From contig JASLAE010000491.1 in NCBI GenBank assembly GCA_030147305.1, positions 1-13,449 on the forward strand: a stretch of DNA of 13,449 nt, given 5' to 3'. The translations under genes and the position numbers were made by a program. Every line of letters starts with the position of its first letter. Position 1 is the stretch's first letter. Below, in pieces: positions 7,044 through 13,449 of the stretch. The DNA is from Cesiribacter sp. GTDB taxonomy: Bacteria; Bacteroidota; Bacteroidia; Cytophagales; Cyclobacteriaceae. The notes below the pieces were generated by a model, which worked only from the letters and a program-made list of their open reading frames with translations, was not told where the DNA came from and did no database searches.

Positions 7044-9257
7044 TTATTGACCCGATGCTTCATCTTGAGGGGCAGTTTGCTGAGTTTCATTGGTTGTTTC
7101 TGCTTTCACAAGGGTCATTTCTTCCACCAGGTGGCTCGCACCGGCAAATTTATCGATGATGAAAAGCACATAGCGAATATCGACATTAATACAACGCTGT
7201 AGTTCCGGCTCAAAAGCGATATCACCACTCATGGCTTCCCAGTTTCCGTCGAAAGCCAGACCAATCAGGCGTCCCTGCCCATCTATTACAGGGCTGCCGG
7301 AATTGCCACCAGTAATATCGTTATTGGTAATAAAAGCTACCGGCAGCTCACCTTTGCTGTTGGTATAAGGACCGTAATCTTTTTTCTCGTACAGCTCATC
7401 CAATTTGGCAGGAACTACAAATTCCGGATCTGAATTATCCTTTTTCTGCATTACACCTTCAAATGTTGTATAGAAGTTATATGCTACACCATCGCGTGGT
7501 TCATAACTACCTACCGAGCCATAGGTTAATCGCATGGTTGAATTGGCATTGGGATAAAATTTGCGATCGGGCTGCATTTGCCGCAGACCCTGTACAAATA
7601 ATCTATTCCCTCTATCTCGCTTGAGGGTGAAGGCATTCCTGCGCGGATAGATGTTTTTGTTATAATTGGTTATAATAGAATTTGCTGCAGCAAAGGCAGG
7701 ATCGTTCTGCAGTTTCTTAAGATCGGGTTTCTCCAGAAATGCCAGGGTAGCTGCTTCATTAGCAAACATTGATTTGTTGAATACGGCCTCTGCCCATTTC
7801 TTAAAGTCACCTTTGTGCTTACTTTCTACTGTTTTGAAAATTTCAGGATGATCTTTTTTTGGCACATCCTGGTAGTAGAGTTGCATTAGGTGAGCCATTA
7901 CCTTTTTGTCGGTGGCAGCATTATAATCCTTGAAATGATTTTCTGTTTGTTCTTTAAGAGATGCCACCACGGAGGTAAGCTGTTCAGGGTCTTGTTTTGC
8001 TCCTGTCAGGGCAGCTTCCAGGCTGCGGAATGCACTGGAAAAGCGCATGATTTCTGTGCCCAGGGCAGCCTCCAAAAGATATATATAGCTTAAGTTCACC
8101 TCATAGCTTTCGTCGTATGATTGCTTGATCAGGCTGAGTGCTTCCCCATATTGTTGCTGTTGTGCTTCTGACGTGGCTATCCACTCGCTAAATTCCTGCT
8201 CCAGTGCTTCTTTTTTCGCCAATACATCCAGGTTCTCCAGGCCTTTGCTTTGTCCAATAAAATATTTCCAGTAATTGGCAATGCTGGCATATTTGCTTGC
8301 ATACTTGATGCGCACATTTTTATCGGCATCCATATCTTCTTTGAGCAATTGCAGGCGCAAATCCCTGATTTTTACCCGGGTAGGGTTGGTTTGTTCTAAA
8401 GCCTGCTTGACACCATACGAGGTAAGGTAACGGTCTGTGCTGCCAGGATAGCCAAAGACCATCGCAAAGTCACCCTCCTGCACGCCCTGCAATGAAACAG
8501 GCAGGTGGTGCTTGGGTTTTAGTGGAATATTAGCAGGATTATAATCAGCAGGTTTGCCATCTGGGCCACTGTATACCCGGAAAAGCGCAAAGTCACCCGT
8601 GTGGCGGGGCCACATCCAGTTATCAGTATCTCCACCATATTTGCCTATGCTTTCCGGAGGCCCGCCAACCAGCCGAACATCGGTGAAGGTCTCATAAACA
8701 AACAGATAAAATTCATTTCCATTGAAGAAGTCTTTGACCACAACATCGTAATGAGAATCACCTTTAGCTTCCTGAATAAGCGTAACAGTAATACCTTCAA
8801 TGGCTGCTGCACGTTGTTCTTCAGTCATACCATCATTGAGCACAGCCAGCACCCGGGGCGTTACATCTTCCATGCGAACCAGAAAACGGGCATAAAGCCC
8901 ATCGTTGGCTAATTCCTGCTCTTTTGTCTTGGCCCAGAAGCCATTCGTTAGATAATCATTCTCTACCGAACTGTGTGATTGAATTGCATCATACGCACAG
9001 TGGTGGTTGGTGAGTAGCAGGCCCTGGCTTGAAATTACCTCTGCAGTGCAAAAGCCGCCCAGTGAAACAATGGCATCTTTTAAACTGCTTTGGTTAACAC
9101 TATAAATCTCCTCGGCTGTTAATTTCAGCCCCATTTTTTGCATATCGGCTTCATTCAGCCTCTTAATGAGCAGTGGCAACCACATACCTTCATTTGCCAG
9201 AAGGGGTGCGGTTGCAAAAAGACTCATCCAGCAGAAAAGCGCTATCTTTTTTAGCAT
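7044..9257 (-). CDS. S46-family dipeptidyl-peptidase, DPP7-like
   Basis: This 737-residue exported serine peptidase removes dipeptides from free N-termini of peptides in the periplasm, a nutrition step in peptide-using Bacteroidota. A signal peptide ends near LLA21, and the mature protein begins NEGMW, typical of the family. The triad is His86 in TNHHC (83-87), Asp222 in RHTGDF (218-223) and Ser653 in GGNSGSP (650-656). The long, mostly helical lid that covers the active site fills about 280-560. Eighteen residues after Ser653 is Gly671 (in LAFDGNW). At that place DPP7 and DAP BII have Gly and acidic-specific DPP11 has Arg, so preference for hydrophobic rather than acidic P1 residues is inferred. 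The C-terminal 25 residues are polar, Gln- and Glu-rich and probably disordered. It lies 38 bases after the omp85 gene, so the two are probably cotranscribed. Confidence 0.95.
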   Translation of the reverse strand: MLKKIALFCWMSLFATAPLLANEGMWLPLLIKRLNEADMQKMGLKLTAEEIYSVNQSSLKDAIVSLGGFCTAEVISSQGLLLTNHHCAYDAIQSHSSVENDYLTNGFWAKTKEQELANDGLYARFLVRMEDVTPRVLAVLNDGMTEEQRAAAIEGITVTLIQEAKGDSHYDVVVKDFFNGNEFYLFVYETFTDVRLVGGPPESIGKYGGDTDNWMWPRHTGDFALFRVYSGPDGKPADYNPANIPLKPKHHLPVSLQGVQEGDFAMVFGYPGSTDRYLTSYGVKQALEQTNPTRVKIRDLRLQLLKEDMDADKNVRIKYASKYASIANYWKYFIGQSKGLENLDVLAKKEALEQEFSEWIATSEAQQQQYGEALSLIKQSYDESYEVNLSYIYLLEAALGTEIMRFSSAFRSLEAALTGAKQDPEQLTSVVASLKEQTENHFKDYNAATDKKVMAHLMQLYYQDVPKKDHPEIFKTVESKHKGDFKKWAEAVFNKSMFANEAATLAFLEKPDLKKLQNDPAFAAANSIITNYNKNIYPRRNAFTLKRDRGNRLFVQGLRQMQPDRKFYPNANSTMRLTYGSVGSYEPRDGVAYNFYTTFEGVMQKKDNSDPEFVVPAKLDELYEKKDYGPYTNSKGELPVAFITNNDITGGNSGSPVIDGQGRLIGLAFDGNWEAMSGDIAFEPELQRCINVDIRYVLFIIDKFAGASHLVEEMTLVKAETTNETQQTAPQDEASGQ

Positions 9258-9295
9258 GGTTAAATGTTAATGATTAATAAATTGTAAATCCTTCT

Positions 9296-10735
9296 TTAAA
9301 AGTTTCTGTCTACGTGAATGAATAAACCTCTTTCCATAAGGTTATTCAGAGAATATTCTACCTGAAAAACAAAATCATAGAAGCTTACCACGTCAAGCCC
9401 AACGCCTGTGCCCCAGATGGGCCTGTTCACCAAAAAGTTATTTTCGGGCTTGGGGTCCTTCATTACAACATAGGCCGCATCGAAAAAGATTTTAGGATAA
9501 AGTGCTATGGGCACTTTGTTAAATTGGTCTAAGGGTAGCAACCTGCCTAAATTGAATTCATGTTTTACCATTTGCCACTTGAGCTCAGCTTTGTTGAGTG
9601 CATGATGCTGTCCTTCAATAACGTACAGCTCCATGCCTCTTACAAAGTTTAACCCATACCCCAGACCCCTTAATAAATGATAAGGTTGCACCCTGGGTGT
9701 ACTGAGGCGGGTGCTGATGATGTTAGAAAGAAATAGCTTTTTAGACAGGGGCCTGTAGAATCCAATGGCAGCGTCAACATTGAAAATGTTTACCTGGTTA
9801 TAGATGCCAAGGCCGGTTTTTGAAATGGTACCCGCAAAATTAAAACCCTTTAAGGGATAGCTGATGTTGTCTCTTAAGTCACGACCAATGCTGTAGGCCA
9901 GAGCAAAATAGCGAAGGTTGCTGTTGCTTGCAGGAAGATATTCGGGATTTTGTATGAGTACTGTATCAGCAAACGTATTGGCTACAAAAGACAGCCCTAT
10001 GTAGTGGGTGGTATAAAAGGAAGATCTGCGGGTAAAGGTTAGATTAGCAGCATAGGTGCGCCTCAGTTCCTGTTCATTGCTGTTCAGAAATACCCTTTTA
10101 TGATTGATGGTTCTCAGGGCCAGGTTATTATTGTCGAAATATTGCAGGCTGAGGCCCAGGCCATTTTTGCGGGTCTGATCTATATAGGGGAGGTAATAGG
10201 CTATCCTAAAACTACGTGTATAGCCAAATTGTGCCAGCATACTTAATCGCTCCGCACGCCCCATAAAGTTATAATGGTTGAACTTAAGCCCATAGTTAAC
10301 TCTGCTCAGATCTCGCTGCTGGTTAGACCACCAATCGTTGAAATTACGGTCTGCCAGCTTAAAGATTGGCACCGGTACCACATACCAGCGTTCCTGCAAA
10401 GCAATTTCTATGCGTACGTGTTTATCATCCAGGGGCACTACTGTAGTATTCACAGAAAGAAACAGTCGTGTGTTGGTAATGCGCTTTCGGTCTACTGCTA
10501 AAAGATCTTCTAATTCTTCCCTGTCAACTACCTGGCCCTCATGAAGCGACATCTCACGGCGTATTACATACTCACGTGTTTTTTTATTTCCCTCAATGGC
10601 AATGTCAACCACCATGACCATGTGCTGCACAAGTGTATCACCTGGCTGAGCCGGCAAGGGTTCTTGTGCCAGTAGGCTGGTACTCAGGAGGAGGGCAAAA
10701 AAGAAGGGTAAAATTATTTTTCTGCTGGCTGTCAA
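9296..10735 (-). CDS. Omp85/BamA-family outer-membrane protein with one POTRA domain
   Basis: This 479-residue precursor has a signal peptide (basic TASRK, hydrophobic 7-22, cleavage after LAQ24), a single POTRA-like domain (about 41-117, with VVDIAIEGNKKTREYVIRRE and the RITNTRLFLSV helix-strand part), then a beta-barrel (about 130-479). Barrel marks include DLRDNISYPLKG (286-297), a VRG at 365-367 matching the loop-6 VRGY motif of Omp85 proteins, and a final strand ending in Phe479, the usual Bam recognition signal. Canonical BamA has five POTRAs, so this is not the main BamA. No passenger domain is fused. Its client, if any, is unknown. No in-frame ATG precedes the signal peptide before a stop at 10781-10783, so TTG 10733-10735 is the best start. 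It is probably cotranscribed with the S46 peptidase gene. Confidence 0.9.
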   Translation of the reverse strand: MTASRKIILPFFFALLLSTSLLAQEPLPAQPGDTLVQHMVMVVDIAIEGNKKTREYVIRREMSLHEGQVVDREELEDLLAVDRKRITNTRLFLSVNTTVVPLDDKHVRIEIALQERWYVVPVPIFKLADRNFNDWWSNQQRDLSRVNYGLKFNHYNFMGRAERLSMLAQFGYTRSFRIAYYLPYIDQTRKNGLGLSLQYFDNNNLALRTINHKRVFLNSNEQELRRTYAANLTFTRRSSFYTTHYIGLSFVANTFADTVLIQNPEYLPASNSNLRYFALAYSIGRDLRDNISYPLKGFNFAGTISKTGLGIYNQVNIFNVDAAIGFYRPLSKKLFLSNIISTRLSTPRVQPYHLLRGLGYGLNFVRGMELYVIEGQHHALNKAELKWQMVKHEFNLGRLLPLDQFNKVPIALYPKIFFDAAYVVMKDPKPENNFLVNRPIWGTGVGLDVVSFYDFVFQVEYSLNNLMERGLFIHVDRNF

Positions 10736-10769
10736 TGTCTGCGCTACTAACCGATATATAACGGATAAG

Positions 10770-10777
10770 CAAACATA
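10770..10777 (-). promoter_or_regulatory. Candidate Bacteroidota -7 box for the omp85-S46 unit
   Basis: On the minus strand TATGTTTG matches TAnnTTTG. It ends 34 bases before the TTG start codon, giving an expected leader of about 28 bases. No -33 TTG is found at the right distance, so only one half of the promoter is supported. The position also agrees with the TTG start chosen for the gene. Confidence 0.42.
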
Positions 10778-10861
10778 ATATTAGAAAATTCCTACATGAA
10801 TGCCTACAAAAACAGCTGCTTTGTAAGCTTCCGTGCATTTCGGCCAGGAATTTATAGGGGG

Positions 10862-10876
10862 CAAAATCAGATTTTG
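10862..10876. repeat. 15-base palindrome upstream of omp85
   Basis: CAAAATC (10862-10868) and GATTTTG (10870-10876) are perfect inverted 7-base arms around one central A. With almost no loop this cannot fold as an RNA hairpin, so a dimeric DNA-binding protein site is more likely than a terminator. It lies about 85 bases upstream of the candidate -7 box. Confidence 0.45.
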
Positions 10877-11065
10877 GTACTTATTTCTGTTAGCGATTAG
10901 TGCTTTATACCATAGTTAACAAGATCATTTCACTAATAGCCTGCTTTCAATTAAGTAGCTGAAAAATTATTATAAAGTAACAACCGGGATGCATGAATGA
11001 AAGCTAATTGTATCTGGACGAAAGGGTTAAGCATAGCAAAAGAATTGAACTGAAACACTAATTAA

Positions 11066-11090
11066 AAAGCCCTCCTGAGGGGAGGGCTTT
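11066..11090 (-). terminator. Intrinsic terminator of lgt
   Basis: A GC-rich 10-base perfect stem (AAAGCCCTCC, 11066-11075, with GGAGGGCTTT, 11081-11090) and a 5-base loop are followed on the minus strand by TTAAT, giving a short run of five Ts with the stem end. It begins 2 bases after the lgt TAA stop. Confidence 0.88.
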
Positions 11091-11092
11091 GC

Positions 11093-12247
11093 TTAATGAT
11101 TGCTGGTGGTCAGCTCTTTTTCTTTTGGCTTTTTGCGCAGGCTGTAGAGCAGGATAATCACGCCGGCGAGCACCAGGGGGATGCTTAGCCACTGACCCAT
11201 GTTCAGCGCCATACCTTCTTCAAATTCTACCTGGTTTTCTTTCATAAACTCCCAGATTATCCGGAAGCCAAAGACCAGAATCAGGAACAACCCAAAGAGT
11301 AGGCCTTCAGGCGTGCGCTCTTTGTAACGATACCAGATGAGGTACAGGATTAAAAATGAAATTAAATAAGAAAAAGCTTCGTAAAGCTGTGTAGGATGGC
11401 GGGGGATGCCATCAACAAATACATTTGCTGTAACAATGCCACTTCTTTGCTTCAAATCGTAAGGGATTGGTGCTTCAGCGGATTGATTAAAGAAACGTTC
11501 TCCCCGTGGCCCATCCACAAGGCTGGTTTTTAAAGTATTGTTAATGAAGTATGCTACATCTGTAGTGTCTATACCCCGCTGAAACTCCATGGTTAAGCGT
11601 ACAGGAGCATTGTAGCGTTCCTTCCAGCGTGCACCTTCCTCAGGATAGGTTTCTGCACTTGTTACCGCACCCTTGCTATAATATTTAGCAGCATCCTCCA
11701 GCCAGTGTCCATAGACTACACCATAATCTGAGCCCGTGGGTTCTCCTACAATCTCGGAGTTCATGAAATTACCTATTCTGATGAGTGCACCGATAAAAGC
11801 TGTAACGATTACAACTTTATCAACTACCCAAAGGTAGGACTGTCCAGGACGCTTGCGTTTTTTTACTTCAAACTTACCCTTGTGAAAACGAATAAGATAA
11901 TTGACATATAAGAAAAGGGCCGTTAATATCCCTATGGCAGCTCCATGACTGGCCAGACCACCCCCGCGTATGTTCAAAATTTCGATTGGATCACTCAGGT
12001 ATTTTTCAGGTTCATAGAAAAATACATGTCCCAGCCGGGCACCAATTACCGTTGCAATGACCATAAAGATGGTAAGTGTCTCCACATCCTGTCCCGGCTT
12101 CCCTTCCTGGCGGTACATATAGAACATAATCTGCTGCCCCAGAAGAAATCCTAATGCAAACAAGAGCCCGTACCAGCGTACATCAATACCTAAAATTGAA
12201 AATAATTCCGGGTCCGGATCCCAGACGATAAACTGCAGTACATCCAT
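11093..12247 (-). CDS. lgt: Prolipoprotein diacylglyceryl transferase
   Basis: Lgt moves a diacylglyceryl group from phosphatidylglycerol to the lipobox Cys of prolipoproteins in the inner membrane, the first step of lipoprotein maturation. The family marks are WYGLLFALGF (25-34) in the first membrane segment, ARLGHVFFY (70-78), His101 in ASHGAAIG (99-106, matching E. coli His103), the signature RIGNFMNSEIVGEP (157-170, with Arg157 matching E. coli Arg143), RHPTQLYEA (283-291), Arg329 in FRIIWEF, and GQWLSIPL (351-358). At 384 residues it is about 95 longer than E. coli Lgt. Most of the extra lies between the signature and RHPTQLYE (about 172-280). The ATG at 12247 fits the usual short N-terminus (LQFIVWDPDP). 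It ends at its own terminator and is separated from nadE by 221 bases. Confidence 0.96.
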   Translation of the reverse strand: MDVLQFIVWDPDPELFSILGIDVRWYGLLFALGFLLGQQIMFYMYRQEGKPGQDVETLTIFMVIATVIGARLGHVFFYEPEKYLSDPIEILNIRGGGLASHGAAIGILTALFLYVNYLIRFHKGKFEVKKRKRPGQSYLWVVDKVVIVTAFIGALIRIGNFMNSEIVGEPTGSDYGVVYGHWLEDAAKYYSKGAVTSAETYPEEGARWKERYNAPVRLTMEFQRGIDTTDVAYFINNTLKTSLVDGPRGERFFNQSAEAPIPYDLKQRSGIVTANVFVDGIPRHPTQLYEAFSYLISFLILYLIWYRYKERTPEGLLFGLFLILVFGFRIIWEFMKENQVEFEEGMALNMGQWLSIPLVLAGVIILLYSLRKKPKEKELTTSNH

Positions 12248-12254
12248 AATGGGC

Positions 12255-12262
12255 CAAATATA
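12255..12262 (-). promoter_or_regulatory. Candidate -7 box directly before lgt
   Basis: On the minus strand TATATTTG matches TAnnTTTG and ends 7 bases before the lgt ATG. If real, the transcript would start at or almost at the start codon. No -33 TTG is visible; the place where it should be is close to the heptamer repeat at 12272-12320. This may be chance. Confidence 0.3.
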
Positions 12263-12271
12263 GGTAAATTA

Positions 12272-12320
12272 GTTTTTGGTTGTTTGTTGAGAGTTGTAGG
12301 TTGTGAGTTCTGGCTTGTGA
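12272..12320. repeat. Seven degenerate tandem heptamers upstream of lgt
   Basis: On the plus strand seven consecutive 7-base units run GTTTTTG, GTTGTTT, GTTGAGA, GTTGTAG, GTTGTGA, GTTCTGG, CTTGTGA. Six of seven begin with GTT, and the seventh differs in one base there. The best-conserved form is GTTGTGA. The run occupies the spacer between nadE and lgt, its left end is 24 bases before the lgt ATG, and I see no similar run elsewhere in the window. Confidence 0.65.
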
Positions 12321-12468
12321 AGGCAGCATACAAACCCCTGAAGCTTTCATAAGGATTGAACTCTGAACTGACACAGAAATTGCAAAATTAACTTTCAGGG
12401 ATTAATTAATGTAGCCGGCGCTTTATGCAGTTATCGTTATTGAGCATCAACGCTCTTGTATTCTTTGG

Positions 12469-13449
12469 CTAATCCAAATCAACTGCCTCTAACTCCTGTA
12501 ACTCTTCTCGATATCCCCCTGACAAAATGGGAAAGCGGCACCAAGATCTGGGGTCCACATTGAAATCATCGAGATGAAAGGCAGGTGCATAACGTTCTCT
12601 TTTCCACTGGTTACGGCTCCAAAGCTGGAAGAATTTTATAATATGGGATTTTAATTTTTCGGATGTCGTGAGATCCTGTTGCTTTAAGATATGGTAGGTC
12701 TGGCGGGGCGAGTAGCGTTCCATGACGGCGAGCCTTTCAATGGCGACCAAAATATGGTAAGGCATCAGGTCTTCTTCATCTGTTTGGGTCTCGGCCAATG
12801 GTCTTAATTCTGCACTGGGACTTAATCCGTTTACCGGCGCTAGTCCCGGATAATCAAGAGCCTGCTGTGCCCATTTTAACCAGTTAATAATAAAATTTTT
12901 GTCAATACCCCCAATGGGGGCAATGCTGCCACTGGTATCACCGTCCATGGTGGCATATCCAACATCCCCCTCACTGCGATTACTGGTTGTTAATAGCAGG
13001 GAATTGTTGATGTTGGCGAGCATCCAGATAATGGGTGAACGACTTCGGGCCTGAATATTTTGTAACGTGATATCGTCTCTTTCCCAGGTGAGTGGTCTGG
13101 CAATGGCTTTTTCAATTTTGCCAATGTAAGACTGCACTTCTTCGTCAATGTTCCAGTCATAGAAGGTGGCGCCCACATCTTCGGCAAGTTTACGGGCCGA
13201 ATTGCGGGTATCGACTGATGAGTTTCTAGTGCCCTGGTAAGCACAGACCAGCACCCTGTTCACGATCTGACGCTCCAGTGCCCTACCTTTAAGGTTCTGC
13301 TCTCTTACCTCTTCCCAAAGCTGGGTGAAGCCTGCTTTTCTGAGAAAACCTTCAACGCCTAAATCGGTGCAACCACGCTTTACCATTTCAGAAACCAAAA
13401 CGGCACAGGTACTGCTGTCGGCGCCACCACTGAGGGAGAGTACAAAACC
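12469..13449 (-). CDS. nadE: Glutamine-dependent NAD+ synthetase, synthetase domain (5' end outside the window)
   Basis: The frame is open to the right edge, giving 327 residues of the C-terminal part. NadE makes NAD+ from deamido-NAD+ with ATP and ammonia. Near the edge the frame reads GFVLSLSGGADSSTCAV: the SGGxDSS pyrophosphate loop of N-type ATP pyrophosphatases, at about residues 7-13 of the visible part. Further on are GTRNSSVDTR, NIQARSR, TTSNRSEGDVGYATMDGD and PIGGIDK, the deamido-NAD+ and ATP binding region. The end, NQWKRERYAP followed by DPRSWCRFPIL, is typical of the long glutamine-using form rather than the short NH3-dependent enzyme. A nitrilase-type glutaminase domain is therefore expected upstream, outside the window. 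An apparent start at 13398 (a TTG) is internal and should not be used. Confidence 0.93.
   Translation of the reverse strand, partial: GFVLSLSGGADSSTCAVLVSEMVKRGCTDLGVEGFLRKAGFTQLWEEVREQNLKGRALERQIVNRVLVCAYQGTRNSSVDTRNSARKLAEDVGATFYDWNIDEEVQSYIGKIEKAIARPLTWERDDITLQNIQARSRSPIIWMLANINNSLLLTTSNRSEGDVGYATMDGDTSGSIAPIGGIDKNFIINWLKWAQQALDYPGLAPVNGLSPSAELRPLAETQTDEEDLMPYHILVAIERLAVMERYSPRQTYHILKQQDLTTSEKLKSHIIKFFQLWSRNQWKRERYAPAFHLDDFNVDPRSWCRFPILSGGYREELQELEAVDLD

Larger units (their letters stand above)
10736..11092. other. Intergenic region upstream of the omp85-S46 unit
   Basis: This 357-base stretch lies between the TTG start of omp85 and the stop of lgt. It holds the lgt terminator at its right end, a candidate -7 box at 10770-10777, and a near-perfect palindrome at 10862-10876. 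I see no convincing gene on either strand. Confidence 0.7.

Noticed and set aside
8601..8912. Plus-strand open frame of 103 codons inside the S46 peptidase gene
   Set aside because: It is antisense to conserved peptidase sequence including the catalytic Asp region, with no domain of its own.
12435..12454. GAGC-ATCAAC-GCTC hairpin beyond the nadE stop
   Set aside because: A 4-base stem without a clear T run on the minus strand is not enough for a terminator call.
12990..13398. Start of nadE at the internal TTG (13398), or a separate small gene at 12990-13244
   Set aside because: The frame continues to the right edge through the SGGADSS loop, so 13398 is internal. The small frame is a shadow of nadE in another reading frame.
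1..13449. Defence island, CRISPR array, prophage or transposon
   Set aside because: No direct-repeat array, transposase, integrase, attachment-type repeat or defence-protein motif was seen. Every sizeable gene belongs to a known housekeeping or envelope family.

Overview
The window looks like ordinary chromosome from a Bacteroidota bacterium, probably of the Cytophagales type. The order-level guess is inference. Support for the phylum comes from an S46 dipeptidyl-peptidase, a UMF1-type MFS transporter, a prolipoprotein diacylglyceryl transferase (Lgt) with a long insert, a lipoprotein whose Cys is followed by SKED, weak Shine-Dalgarno sites, and several candidate -7 boxes of the form TAnnTTTG. 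I see no rRNA, tRNA, CRISPR array, insertion sequence or phage gene.

Layout. Positions 1-125 (minus) hold the start of a lipoprotein gene that runs off the left edge. A 306-base divergent spacer follows. Three plus-strand genes come next: a UMF1-family transporter (432-1736), a large membrane acyltransferase of the PlsC superfamily (1858-3237) and a secreted S1/P1 zinc nuclease (3337-4104). The nuclease gene converges on a minus-strand SGNH hydrolase gene (4146-4958), and the two share a strong hairpin. Everything to the right is on the minus strand: a creatininase-family metallohydrolase (5151-5912), a class D beta-lactamase (6087-6902), an S46 dipeptidyl-peptidase (7044-9257), a single-POTRA Omp85-family outer-membrane protein (9296-10735), lgt (11093-12247), and the synthetase domain of nadE (12469 to the right edge).

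How the genes fit together. The clearest transcription unit is omp85 then the S46 peptidase: 38 bases apart, with a candidate promoter upstream and a good terminator downstream. Most other genes look like single units. Much of the content concerns the cell envelope: lipoprotein lipidation, a lipoprotein, an Omp85 barrel, a phospholipid-type acyltransferase, and exported peptidase, nuclease and beta-lactamase. Nothing ties them into one pathway.

I did not find a convincing new multi-gene system. The points most worth a second look are a run of seven degenerate heptamers directly upstream of lgt, the omp85/S46 pairing, the YGS variant and CxxC in the beta-lactamase, and the enlarged Lgt.
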